DNA from: Prevotella denticola
GTDB lineage: Bacteria; Bacteroidota; Bacteroidia; Bacteroidales; Bacteroidaceae
Reading direction: 5' to 3'
DNA length: 64,000 nt
NCBI RefSeq assembly: GCF_900454835.1
Contig: NZ_UGTM01000001.1
Location: 1,860,501-1,924,500, forward strand
Every line of letters starts with the position of its first letter. The stretch's first letter is position 1. A program made the position numbers and the translations under genes. Below, piece after piece: positions 46,305-54,963 of the stretch. Below the pieces are notes generated by a model. It had not been told where the DNA came from and ran no database searches. It saw only the letters and a program-made list of their open reading frames with translations.

Positions 46305-47114
46305 ATGAAAAAGCTGAAGAATTATATAGTCTGTCTCCTGGCAATGACGGCTGTCAGTGCGTCGGCACAGTGTACATTCCGCAATACGGCTTTCAGCAGC
46401 GGCGAATACCTGACGTACAACCTCTATTACAACTGGAAGTTTATCTGGGTCAAAGCGGGTACGGCATCGTGGTACACGGTCTCATCCACCTACAAAGGTA
46501 TTCCGGCTTACCGTGCTTCGCTCACCACACGCGGGAACGGTCGGCTGGACGATTATTTCGTGCTGCGCGACACCCTCCTCACCTATAACTCGAAACAGAT
46601 GGAACCGCTCTACTTCCGTAAGGGAGCCAGGGAAGGGAAGCGTTACACGGTGGATGAGGTGTTTTATTCCTATCCGAACGGCAGGAGTAGGCTGCGCCAG
46701 CACAGAATCAACAATGAAGGCAAGCATCAGTGGATGGAGCGCACCTACGATGACTGTTCTTTCGACATGATGAGCATCTTTCTTCGGGCACGCAGCTTCA
46801 ATCCTGAAAGCTGGAAGAAAGGCGAGGTGGTGAAGTTCCCTATCGTAGATGGGAACAGCCGGCATGCCGCCCGCATCGTCTATTTAGGAAAGGAGAACAT
46901 AAAGGCTGACAATGGTCACAAGTACCGCTGTCTGCGTCTCACCTATTATGAATATGAAGACGAGAAGTGGCGCGACATTGCCAGTTTTTACGTCACTGAT
47001 GACAAGAACCACATCCCCGTCCGCCTTGATATGCGCCTGAAGTTCGGCTCTGCCAAGGCATTCCTGGTGTCGATGAAGGGCATCAACAGTCCGGTTACGT
47101 CACAGGTGAAATAA
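46305..47114 (+). CDS. DUF3108 family exported protein
   Basis: A 269-residue protein with signal peptide (KKLKNYIVCLLAMTAVSASAQ). The mature part is a run of beta strands (EYLTYNLYYNWKFIWVKAG, FYVTDDKNHIPVRLDMRLKFG), as in DUF3108. Role unknown; periplasmic or outer-membrane associated. A strong terminator follows. Confidence 0.8.
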   Translation: MKKLKNYIVCLLAMTAVSASAQCTFRNTAFSSGEYLTYNLYYNWKFIWVKAGTASWYTVSSTYKGIPAYRASLTTRGNGRLDDYFVLRDTLLTYNSKQMEPLYFRKGAREGKRYTVDEVFYSYPNGRSRLRQHRINNEGKHQWMERTYDDCSFDMMSIFLRARSFNPESWKKGEVVKFPIVDGNSRHAARIVYLGKENIKADNGHKYRCLRLTYYEYEDEKWRDIASFYVTDDKNHIPVRLDMRLKFGSAKAFLVSMKGINSPVTSQVK

Positions 47115-47174
47115 GGGTGTGTACCCAGACAAAATGGTTGCTGCCAAAAACATCATTCTGTAACGGCCAGATAC

Positions 47175-47236
47175 GAAAAGAGCCATATCAATACTCTGGA
47201 TGACAGGTACTGGTATGGCTCTTTTCATTTTTTTTT
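47175..47236 (+). terminator. Strong intrinsic terminator after the DUF3108 gene
   Basis: GAAAAGAGCCATA (47175-47187) pairs perfectly with TATGGCTCTTTTC (47214-47226), followed by A and nine T. Confidence 0.9.
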
Positions 47237-47650
47237 AAGAACAGTCTTGGTATGAGCGTGTAAGTCTGTAAAGTTGTGCCGGCACGGCTCTTCTCCAGCT
47301 GCAAGCTGTTTCCATTCGGGCAACAGATTGTAAGTGTGCGAGCCCTCAGCACGATCGGTGTCTGTCGACAACACAATATGTGACAGGTATCAGCACGTCT
47401 GTAGGGAAGGCCGGTTCATTCCTGTTGCTATGATATATGGTAAGACGCTGATGGATGACTTATGCAGGAAGTATTTATCGGACAGCACTGATATTTGTCG
47501 GGAATTCGGTCACCACAGATGTACAATGCCGGAATTTTCCGGATATCATAAGCCTTTGTTTTATCCATACATTTAATGGAAGAACCCTGTTTATCTCCTT
47601 ATTTGCGCTATAAGACCCGGTTCAACTCTCCCGCTTCTTTTCCCGGACAC
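47237..47650. other. Intergenic region with no recognised feature
   Basis: Two short frames, 47334-47576 and 47576-47872, have no family resemblance; the second overlaps the sulfatase gene. I see no further feature. Confidence 0.5.
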
Positions 47651-49498
47651 TTACTTGAAAAAACGATTCATATTGAGAATGACTGCCTGCAGCTGTCGTG
47701 GATTCATAGGATAGCCGGGGACGGGGCGCATCTGTCTGTCCATTATCTTGAGGTTTCCCGATCCTTGTTTCTCTATGATCGTACCGTCAGTGCGGATGAA
47801 GGCATAGTAAAGGTCATGTCCGACAAGGTGCCAGTCGCGTGGGGAAGGATCTTCGAGATACTTTCCCATTGAATAGTCCGATGGCGGATTGCTTACGCCA
47901 AGTACATCGTGAAGCAGTGTAGGGGAGATGTCGTAATGCGTGGTGCGGTAATTCCGTTTGCCAGGCGTACAGCCTGGATAATAATAGATGAGCGGTGTGC
48001 CGATTTGGTACTGCGAGTAGTTGGATGCATGGCCCCAGTAGTTGTTGTGGTTCTCGTTGAACTCCTGTCCGTGGTCGCCTGTGATGATGACGACAGTATT
48101 CCGCAGCAGGTCTTTTTCCTTGAGTTTGTTCAGTGCCATGCCGATGAGCGAGTCGGCTTCAGCCACCGAGTTACGGTAGAGATTGAAGAAAGGAGTAGGA
48201 TCTGTGTTGTTGTCCAGCTTCATGTAATCAACATACTCCCAGCTCGGTTGGAAGCGGTACAGTTTGCTTTTCGGCAGTTCCATATTGTGCGCCATGTCAT
48301 AGAAGACAAAGGAGAAAAAAGGCTTTTTTCCATCGTATTTGTCGAGGTCGGCCATGAAGTCATGCGTGATTCGGTTGTCACGGTCATAGGTTGTCCGGCC
48401 CGGTGTGCTGATGTTCAGTCCCTTTACATCCCTGAAGAGCATCTTGGCGAAGGGCGGGTATTCGAGCGTGGCACTGGGGTAGGCCTGCACCTGGTAGCCT
48501 GCTTTCAGCAGGTTTGTAATGAGCAGCGGCTGTATGTTTCCATAATCGAAGCTTTTCCAGTAATAGGCAGACACGCCCGTGAACAGTCCGAAGATGCCGC
48601 CGCTCGTGGCATTGCTTGCACTGAGGTGGTGGGAGAACAGCTCGGCATGGTCGGCAAAGGCGCAGATGTTCGGCGTACATTTACGTGTAAACGTACGTGG
48701 ATTCCAGGAGTCGATACAGAGGATGACAATGTTCAATGCCTTTTCCGGTTTGTTGATTTTCAGTGGATGAAGCGGATATTTAACGGCTGTCCCGTGGTTC
48801 TGAAAGCGTATCTGGTTCAGTTTTTCTACATCGACAAGTCCTAATCTGCCCAGCAGTTTGTTGGCACGCAATGGGAAGTAATAAGGAAGCACGTCGGTTG
48901 TCTCTATGACAGACCCTTTCATCGTGGCACCTCCGTAGATGTGTATTCCCTGTGACAGAAGCACGAATAACAAAAGCGCAAGCAGTATATTCCGGTTGAG
49001 ATGGCGGCAGACAGGATGCTGTCCAAGCCATCCGGAGGCATACCGAAGGGAGAAGCTGATCAGGAGGAAGACTGCTGCAAGGGATATGGCCTTTACGTAT
49101 TCCCATGTACTGAATACGAAGATTTCTGATGCACCGGGCCCTGTAAGCATTTCCAGGACGAGTCCGTTGATATGGAAATGATAGATGGAATAAACATAGC
49201 TGTTGACGACTGCCACGATGAAAAGCAGTGCATAGACAGCAGGAAGTACCGTGCCGGCTATCCGGCGACGGCATCCCGTCAGTGCCAAGGGCAGCTCTAA
49301 TGCAAGGAAAGGGACGAGACAGAATACGGCAGCATGGGTGACGCAGGAGGCAATGAAGTATATCCAGCCCACGAAATCCATCATCTCCGTGCTCCGCCCG
49401 TTGAAGATATAAGAAAAGAAGATGGCCGCCAAGGTCACGGTGGCAAGTGTATAATACAAAAGTCCTTGCCTGATGTTTTCCTTTTTAATTTGATTCAT
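47651..49498 (-). CDS. YejM-like inner-membrane sulfatase family protein
   Basis: A 615-residue protein with five N-terminal membrane segments (about 15-200, DUF3413-like) and a periplasmic alkaline-phosphatase/sulfatase-fold domain (LNIVILCIDSWNPRTF, VVIITGDHGQEFNEN). The SNATSGGIFGLFTGVSAYYW segment is close to the YejM/PbgA pattern. In E. coli YejM senses lipopolysaccharide level and controls LpxC degradation. Whether this protein is a regulator, a cardiolipin or lipid-A handling protein, or an active transferase is unclear. The start MNQIKKENIRQG at 49498 is supported by a TATCTTTG element at 49663-49670, which excludes the frame start at 49696. Confidence 0.8.
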   Translation of the reverse strand: MNQIKKENIRQGLLYYTLATVTLAAIFFSYIFNGRSTEMMDFVGWIYFIASCVTHAAVFCLVPFLALELPLALTGCRRRIAGTVLPAVYALLFIVAVVNSYVYSIYHFHINGLVLEMLTGPGASEIFVFSTWEYVKAISLAAVFLLISFSLRYASGWLGQHPVCRHLNRNILLALLLFVLLSQGIHIYGGATMKGSVIETTDVLPYYFPLRANKLLGRLGLVDVEKLNQIRFQNHGTAVKYPLHPLKINKPEKALNIVILCIDSWNPRTFTRKCTPNICAFADHAELFSHHLSASNATSGGIFGLFTGVSAYYWKSFDYGNIQPLLITNLLKAGYQVQAYPSATLEYPPFAKMLFRDVKGLNISTPGRTTYDRDNRITHDFMADLDKYDGKKPFFSFVFYDMAHNMELPKSKLYRFQPSWEYVDYMKLDNNTDPTPFFNLYRNSVAEADSLIGMALNKLKEKDLLRNTVVIITGDHGQEFNENHNNYWGHASNYSQYQIGTPLIYYYPGCTPGKRNYRTTHYDISPTLLHDVLGVSNPPSDYSMGKYLEDPSPRDWHLVGHDLYYAFIRTDGTIIEKQGSGNLKIMDRQMRPVPGYPMNPRQLQAVILNMNRFFK

Positions 49499-49662
49499 TC
49501 TTATTTGTAGATGTTTATGATGATGTGACCGGCCGTGCAGGAAGAGAAAAGACTCTGTCGTCGCTGCTGTCTGTTGCAGGAGCCTGTTGCGTACAGAACA
49601 GGATGTCTCTCTGCGGATTTCGTTACGCACCGGTTGACCGTTGGATTCCTTGTTCAGGAGTG

Positions 49663-49670
49663 CAAAGATA
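49663..49670 (-). promoter_or_regulatory. -7 element (TATCTTTG) for the YejM-like gene
   Basis: TATCTTTG on the minus strand gives a leader of about 160 bases. No -33 TTG at normal spacing was found. Confidence 0.45.
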
Positions 49671-49880
49671 CACAATGAAACCGTAATAGGCTGCATTCCC
49701 GTACATTTTTTGTGTCAACCGGATGGATGTCAGAAATGAAAGGAAGTACCGGTATTGTTTTTCTATGGCGGAAAGAGTGACCGGATGGGAAAATACTCGC
49801 CGGCCGGCAGCTTTCAGACAGGATTACAGAGCTTTTTCATCTGTTGAATATAAAAATATTATTTTTCTCCTCAAAACATT

Positions 49881-49910
49881 TTGTTTTCTCAATATTATTT
49901 TGCACTTTTG
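49881..49910 (+). promoter_or_regulatory. Promoter ahead of the GH16 gene
   Basis: TTG (49881-49883), a 19-base spacer and CACTTTTG (49903-49910; one mismatch to TAnnTTTG). It is followed by a copy of the korA leader, so it may be the original kor promoter. Confidence 0.5.
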
Positions 49911-49920
49911 TCCCCAGATA

Positions 49921-49950
49921 TACTAACATAAGCAAAAGAATAATCTATGG
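49921..49950 (+). repeat. korA leader duplicate, upstream copy
   Basis: TACTAACATA through AATCTATGG is nearly identical to 51120-51149, directly before korA. The copies are 1199 bases apart. In this copy the ATG opens a nine-codon frame (MGKDRSGVQ). Confidence 0.7.
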
Positions 49951-50087
49951 GAAAGGACAGATCTGGGGTGCAGTGACGGAACAGGCAGTCCCCCTGTGAT
50001 ATGCAGAAATCCAGACAAGGATGTCTGCTGCGTGGGCTTGCACTGTTTTTCCGAGAGTATGCTGCAAGGTGAAGTCCTCATCAGACC

Positions 50088-51083
50088 ATGTTGGAAAAGA
50101 AGAAATATAAAAGCATTTTTGCAATGTTTCCAGCGGCATTGTATGCGGCAGTCTCTTTCGCACAGACCGACCGGACGGTTGCCTGTGACGAGGCGGACAG
50201 TGTCTGCACTGCCGATCTCCGTCCGGGATACAGGATCGTCTTCAGCGATGAGTTCAACGGTGCGGACGGTACGTTGCCTGACCATAGGGTGTGGAAGAAC
50301 TGCAAACGGCGTCCTTCAGTGACGTGGGCAAGGTTCTTGAGCAGTTCTCCTGCAGTTGCTTTCCAGGAAGGAGGAAGCCTTGTCCTGCGTGCTGTCCCTG
50401 ATCCGGACAGGCTGACAGATGATGCGGCGATGCTTACGGGTGGCATAGAGACAAGCCGGAGCTTCGCTTTCCGTTTCGGAAGGGTGGAGTGCCGTGCGCT
50501 TGTCAACCCTTTCATCGGGAATTTCCCGGCCGTCTGGATGATGCCCAAGACGGATCTGAAATGGCCTCTGGGTGGAGAAATCGACATCTTCGAACAGATC
50601 AACGAGGAGCAGAAGGCCTACAGTACGGTACACTCCGCATGGACAAAGAGCCATCCTGATGAGCCACACTCGGGCAACGTCAGCCTGCCGATGGACCGTT
50701 ACCACATCTATGCGGTGGAGTGGGGGGAGAATGCGCTTACCTTCTACACAGATGGAAGACAGGTGTATCAATACACGAAACAGAATGACAGCCAGGAACA
50801 ATGGCCGTTCGACAAGTCCGACTTCTACCTGATTCTCAACCAGTCGGTGGGTGACGGGTCGTGGGCGGAAAAACCAGTCTCCACGCACATTTATGAGATG
50901 CGGATCGACTGGATACGTGTTTACCAGAGAGAGGAGACTGTCTCAAAAAATGTCATAGTCCCTGTGTCAGGAGGTTCTGACAGCATGAAAACCTATCTGT
51001 TGCAGGCCGGAGGAAACGGTAAAGGAGACTGCAGATTGCCGGAAGGAGACTGTGCTGAAGGAGAGCAGAAGTCCGTCGGTTGA
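50088..51083 (+). CDS. GH16 family beta-glucanase-like hydrolase
   Basis: A 331-residue exported glycoside hydrolase. The signal peptide KYKSIFAMFPAALYAAVSFAQ is followed by a GH16 jelly-roll with the catalytic GGEIDIFEQ (E164 nucleophile, D166, E169 acid/base). FVWDEF-type start YRIVFSDEFNGADGT and WPFDKSDFYLILNQSVGDGS are typical. Beta-1,3 or mixed-linkage glucan, or laminarin, are the likely substrates. About 45 residues after the GH16 fold (VSKNVIVPVSGGSD onward) are low in similarity to the family. The gene lies between two copies of the korA leader, suggesting insertion. Confidence 0.88.
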   Translation: MLEKKKYKSIFAMFPAALYAAVSFAQTDRTVACDEADSVCTADLRPGYRIVFSDEFNGADGTLPDHRVWKNCKRRPSVTWARFLSSSPAVAFQEGGSLVLRAVPDPDRLTDDAAMLTGGIETSRSFAFRFGRVECRALVNPFIGNFPAVWMMPKTDLKWPLGGEIDIFEQINEEQKAYSTVHSAWTKSHPDEPHSGNVSLPMDRYHIYAVEWGENALTFYTDGRQVYQYTKQNDSQEQWPFDKSDFYLILNQSVGDGSWAEKPVSTHIYEMRIDWIRVYQREETVSKNVIVPVSGGSDSMKTYLLQAGGNGKGDCRLPEGDCAEGEQKSVG

Positions 51084-51119
51084 CCGATACCGGGAAATGC
51101 CATAATACAGAAACAATTT

Positions 51120-51149
51120 TACTAACATAAACAACGAAATAATCTATGG
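51120..51149 (+). repeat. korA leader duplicate, downstream copy
   Basis: TACTAACATA through AATCTATGG, ending in the korA start codon. About 28 of 32 bases match the copy at 49921. Confidence 0.7.
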
Positions 51150-53044
51150 AAGAACAAATCGAAGTGAAAGAACTCGACAATGTTGTCGTACATTTCTCTG
51201 GCGACTCCGGTGATGGTATGCAGCTTGCTGGCAATATCTTCACTACGGTCTCGGCGACGGTGGGCAATGGCGTGTCTACATTCCCGGACTATCCGGCTGA
51301 CATCCGTGCCCCGCAAGGTTCACTGACAGGTGTGAGCGGTTTCCAGGTGCATATCGGTGCAGGGAAAGTCTATACGCCGGGCGACCGCTGCGACGTGCTT
51401 GTTGCAATGAATGCGGCAGCACTGAAGATGCAGTACAAGCATTGCAAACCCAACGGAACCATCATCATTGACACCGATTCTTTCGGTCCGCGCGACCTCC
51501 AGAAGGCCGAGTTCCGCAGTGATGACTATCTGGGCGAGATGGGTATCGACCCCGACCGCGTCGTAGCCTGCCCGATAACGAAGATGGTAAAGGAGTGTCT
51601 GGCAGATACAGGAATGGACAACAAGTCCATGCTGAAGTGCCGCAATATGTTTGCACTCGGTATTGTCTGCTGGCTGTTCAACCGTGACCTCACTCTGGTC
51701 AACAGCTTCCTTGAGAAGAAATTCAAGAAGAAACCGGCCATTGCCGAGGCGAACATACGTGTCGTTGAGGCCGGTTATAACTACGGCCACAATGTCCATG
51801 CTTCCGTTCCAAACACCTATCGCATTGAATCAAAGGTGAAAGAACCGGGACGTTACATGGACATTACGGGCAACAAGGCTACTGCCTACGGTCTGATGGC
51901 AGCGGCAGAGCGTGCCGGACTGCGTCTCTTCCTTGGTTCTTATCCTATTACGCCGGCAACAGACATCCTCCACGAGCTGGCAAAACACAAGTCGATGGGC
52001 GTGACAACCGTGCAGTGTGAGGATGAGATTGCAGGCTGCGCATCAGCCATCGGCGCTGCTTTTGCAGGTGCACTGGCTGCCACTTCGACATCCGGACCGG
52101 GTATCTGCCTGAAGAGTGAGGCGATGAACCTTGCCATCATCGACGAGCTTCCGCTGGTCATCATCGATGTACAGCGTGGCGGTCCGTCGACAGGTATGCC
52201 GACGAAGAGCGAGCAGACCGACCTCCTGCAGGTGCTCTATGGCCGCAACGGTGAGAGTCCGATGCCGGTCATTGCAGCTACCAGTCCTACCGACTGTTTC
52301 GATGCTGCCTATCATGCCTGCAAGATTGCATTGGAACATATGACGCCGGTCGTGCTCCTTACCGATGCGTTCATCGCCAACGGCTCCTCAGCCTGGAAGC
52401 TGCCCGATATAGACCAGCTCCCGGAGATTCATCCTCATTTCGCAACGGAAGAGCAGAAATACAAGTACAGTCCTTACAAGCGCGACCCGGAGACACTGGC
52501 ACGCTACTGGGCTATCCCCGGCACGGAAGGCTACACGCACATCCTCGGCGGACTGGAGAAGGACGGCGAAACCGGCAGCATCTCCACCGACCCGGAGAAT
52601 CATGACCTGATGGACCACCTGCGCTGGGACAAGGTGGCGCGCATCCCTGTTCCCGACCTGAAAGTTCTGGGTGATGAAGTGGATGCCGACTTGCTCATCG
52701 TCGGTTTCGGAAGTACCTACGGCCATCTTTATTCAGCCATGGAGGAATTGCGCCGGAAAGGTCATAAGGTAGCCTTGGCACAGTTCAAGTATGTGAACCC
52801 GCTGCCGAAGAATACACCGGAAGTACTCGCACGTTACAAAAAGGTGGTCGTTGCCGAACAGAATCTCGGACAGCTGGCAGCCCTGCTGCGTATCCGCATC
52901 AACAACTTCGCACCTTACCAGTACAATCAGGTCAAGGGACAGCCTTTCGTTGTCAGCGAGCTTGTCTCAACTTTTGAGAAACTGCTCAAGGCTCCGCTTC
53001 CAAAGGAAGAGAGCGGCACCTTCTATACGAAAATATTACAGTAA
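51146..53044 (+). CDS. korA: 2-oxoglutarate ferredoxin oxidoreductase, fused gamma-alpha subunit
   Basis: This 632-residue subunit works with KorB to make succinyl-CoA from 2-oxoglutarate, or the reverse, using ferredoxin. The N-terminal gamma part (about 1-190; HFSGDSGDGMQLAGN) is fused to the alpha part (GSYPITPATDILHELAK, SGPGICLKSEAMNLA). The fused form is normal for anaerobic Bacteroidetes. A KorA-type assignment fits better than pyruvate oxidoreductase, which is a single long chain in this phylum, but related branched-chain acid enzymes cannot be excluded. It is followed by korB after 131 bases. Confidence 0.88.
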   Translation: MEEQIEVKELDNVVVHFSGDSGDGMQLAGNIFTTVSATVGNGVSTFPDYPADIRAPQGSLTGVSGFQVHIGAGKVYTPGDRCDVLVAMNAAALKMQYKHCKPNGTIIIDTDSFGPRDLQKAEFRSDDYLGEMGIDPDRVVACPITKMVKECLADTGMDNKSMLKCRNMFALGIVCWLFNRDLTLVNSFLEKKFKKKPAIAEANIRVVEAGYNYGHNVHASVPNTYRIESKVKEPGRYMDITGNKATAYGLMAAAERAGLRLFLGSYPITPATDILHELAKHKSMGVTTVQCEDEIAGCASAIGAAFAGALAATSTSGPGICLKSEAMNLAIIDELPLVIIDVQRGGPSTGMPTKSEQTDLLQVLYGRNGESPMPVIAATSPTDCFDAAYHACKIALEHMTPVVLLTDAFIANGSSAWKLPDIDQLPEIHPHFATEEQKYKYSPYKRDPETLARYWAIPGTEGYTHILGGLEKDGETGSISTDPENHDLMDHLRWDKVARIPVPDLKVLGDEVDADLLIVGFGSTYGHLYSAMEELRRKGHKVALAQFKYVNPLPKNTPEVLARYKKVVVAEQNLGQLAALLRIRINNFAPYQYNQVKGQPFVVSELVSTFEKLLKAPLPKEESGTFYTKILQ

Positions 53045-53108
53045 ACGAGTAAAAAACAGATAAATTGGTAGTTGGTAATTGACGGTCAAGGGGGGATAAG
53101 AATCAAGA

Positions 53109-53166
53109 GCTGATAATCCCATCATCGCCTATCACCGCCCATCACCGCTTATCAACCCCTATAATT
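53109..53166 (+). repeat. Decamer repeat ahead of korB
   Basis: Units TCCCATCATC, GCCTATCACC, GCCCATCACC, GCTTATCAAC and CCCTATAATT on a 10-bp spacing, ending nine bases before the korB ATG. Confidence 0.85.
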
Positions 53167-53175
53167 TAAACAGAC

Positions 53176-54183
53176 ATGAACCAATATACAGCACAAGATT
53201 TCAAGAAAGGACAGCCTCGTTGGTGTCCGGGCTGTGGCGACCATTTCTTCCTTGCAAGCCTGCAGAAAGCAATGGCAGAGTTAGGTGTTCCACCTTACGA
53301 GACAGCTGTTATCAGTGGTATCGGATGTTCGAGCCGATTGCCCTATTATGCCAATACTTACGCCATGCAGACCATCCACGGTCGTGCGGCAGCCATTTCG
53401 ACAGGTGCCAAGGTTACCAATCCGAACCTGACCATCTGGCAGGTATCGGGTGACGGTGATGCTCTTGCCATCGGCGGCAACCACTTCATCCATGCCATGC
53501 GCCGTAACATCGACTTGAACATGATCCTCCTGAACAACCGCATCTACGGTCTGACGAAAGGGCAGTATTCACCGACCAGCCCGCGCGGCTTCGTCTCCAA
53601 GTCGAGCCCCTACGGTACGACCGAGGATCCGTTCCGTCCCGCCGAGCTTTGCTTCGGCGCACGTGGCAACTTCTTTGCACGCAGTGTGGCAAGCGACAAC
53701 ACAGAGACAATCGCCATTCTCAAGGCGGCCTACCAGCACAAGGGAGCTGCCGTGTGCGAGATTCTGCAGAACTGTGTCATCTTCAATGACGGCTGCCACA
53801 ATTCCGTTTACACCTCTGCGGGAAGGAAAGAGAATGCCATCTACGTCAAACATGGCGAACCGCTTGTCTTCGGTCCTAATCAGGAGTACGGTCTCATGCA
53901 GGAAGGATTCGGCCTGAAAGTGGTGAAAATCGGCGAAAACGGCATCACCCGTGACGACATTCTTGTCCATGACGCCCACTGCCAGGACAATACCTTGCAG
54001 CTGAAACTCGCCATGATGAGCAACGAGAACGGCTTCCCGGTAGCCCTCGGTGTCATCCGTGATGTTGAGGCTCCTACCTACGATGCTGCCGTCAACCAGC
54101 AGATTGAAGAGGTAAAGGGCAGGAAACCTTACCACAATTTCATGGAGATGCTGGAGACGAACGACATCTGGGAAGTGCAGTAG
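53176..54183 (+). CDS. korB: 2-oxoglutarate ferredoxin oxidoreductase beta subunit
   Basis: This 335-residue subunit binds thiamine diphosphate and an iron-sulfur cluster. The RWCPGCGDHFFL motif near residue 17 carries two cluster cysteines, and VSGDGDALAIGGNH is the thiamine-diphosphate GDG motif, followed by NNRIYGLTKGQ. It pairs with KorA. A strong hairpin follows the stop. Confidence 0.92.
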   Translation: MNQYTAQDFKKGQPRWCPGCGDHFFLASLQKAMAELGVPPYETAVISGIGCSSRLPYYANTYAMQTIHGRAAAISTGAKVTNPNLTIWQVSGDGDALAIGGNHFIHAMRRNIDLNMILLNNRIYGLTKGQYSPTSPRGFVSKSSPYGTTEDPFRPAELCFGARGNFFARSVASDNTETIAILKAAYQHKGAAVCEILQNCVIFNDGCHNSVYTSAGRKENAIYVKHGEPLVFGPNQEYGLMQEGFGLKVVKIGENGITRDDILVHDAHCQDNTLQLKLAMMSNENGFPVALGVIRDVEAPTYDAAVNQQIEEVKGRKPYHNFMEMLETNDIWEVQ

Positions 54184-54963
54184 GCTTGTTTTATTTCCCC
54201 TGTAAGTCAGGGATATAGCAGAGGGCATTCTGTCCTAAAAACATAATAGGAGGTCGACACTGATTGCAGGTGTTTACCTCCTTTATGTTTTCTGCTCTAT
54301 TTGAATGTCGTACTTCCTGTTCTTCTTTTGTCTCACACTCCATGAAGTCTATGCTATACCCCAGGATCAGTAGATATTTTTGTGGAATCCAAACTCGTTC
54401 GATTGATAAAAAAGTTCCTCTGAAAATTATAGTGGAAGGATGCTGACAATAAGGATAAAACTGCCGACTATTTACAACGAAAGTTTATTTTTGATTTGCT
54501 GTCACTTTTAACATTCTTCATGATCGCATTGCGTATCAGCTTGTTATACATTTCTAAAGCGTGACGGCAGTGACAGGAAAAGGATTTTACGGCTGATCTG
54601 TCACAAGCGTATCTGCGATGGGCAAACTGCTTCTGTCCGGGCATTATAATGCCTGATGCCGTTCGTGCCGGGTCTTGACACCGATGGTGAATACCATCAA
54701 AACCAATGGTGTTTACCCTCAACACACTGACAGGAAATGATCAGAGTAGGGGATTACTGTTGTAGCGGTTGCATTATAGTAAGGCGTAAATGACAATCCC
54801 CATTGATCATCTACTGATTCATAAATATACAGTATATACAAAAAGGATTAGATATGCTTTCCTGCCCGCAATCAAACTGAATCTGAGCGGATGGAAAAGA
54901 ATATCCAATCCTTCTTATGTTATTATTCTGACCTGTATCAGTGTCTCTGGCTCTCCATCGATA
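54184..54963. other. 780-base region without a supported gene
   Basis: After the korB terminator there are only short frames (54264-54446 +, 54468-54725 -, 54790-55017 +) that I cannot place. At 54676-54716 an imperfect inverted repeat contains ACACC, GATGGT, ACCATC and ATGGTGT. The composition is more AT-rich than the genes around it, as in decayed DNA. Confidence 0.45.
54237..54291 (+). terminator. Long terminator hairpin after korB
   Basis: AAAACATAATAGGAGGT (54238-54254) pairs with ACCTCCTTTATGTTTT (54276-54291) with one bulge, and an inner ACAC/GTGT stem. T residues follow. Confidence 0.75.

Noticed and set aside
47334..47872. Two short plus-strand frames after the DUF3108 terminator
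   Set aside because: No family resemblance or promoter; the second overlaps the sulfatase gene.
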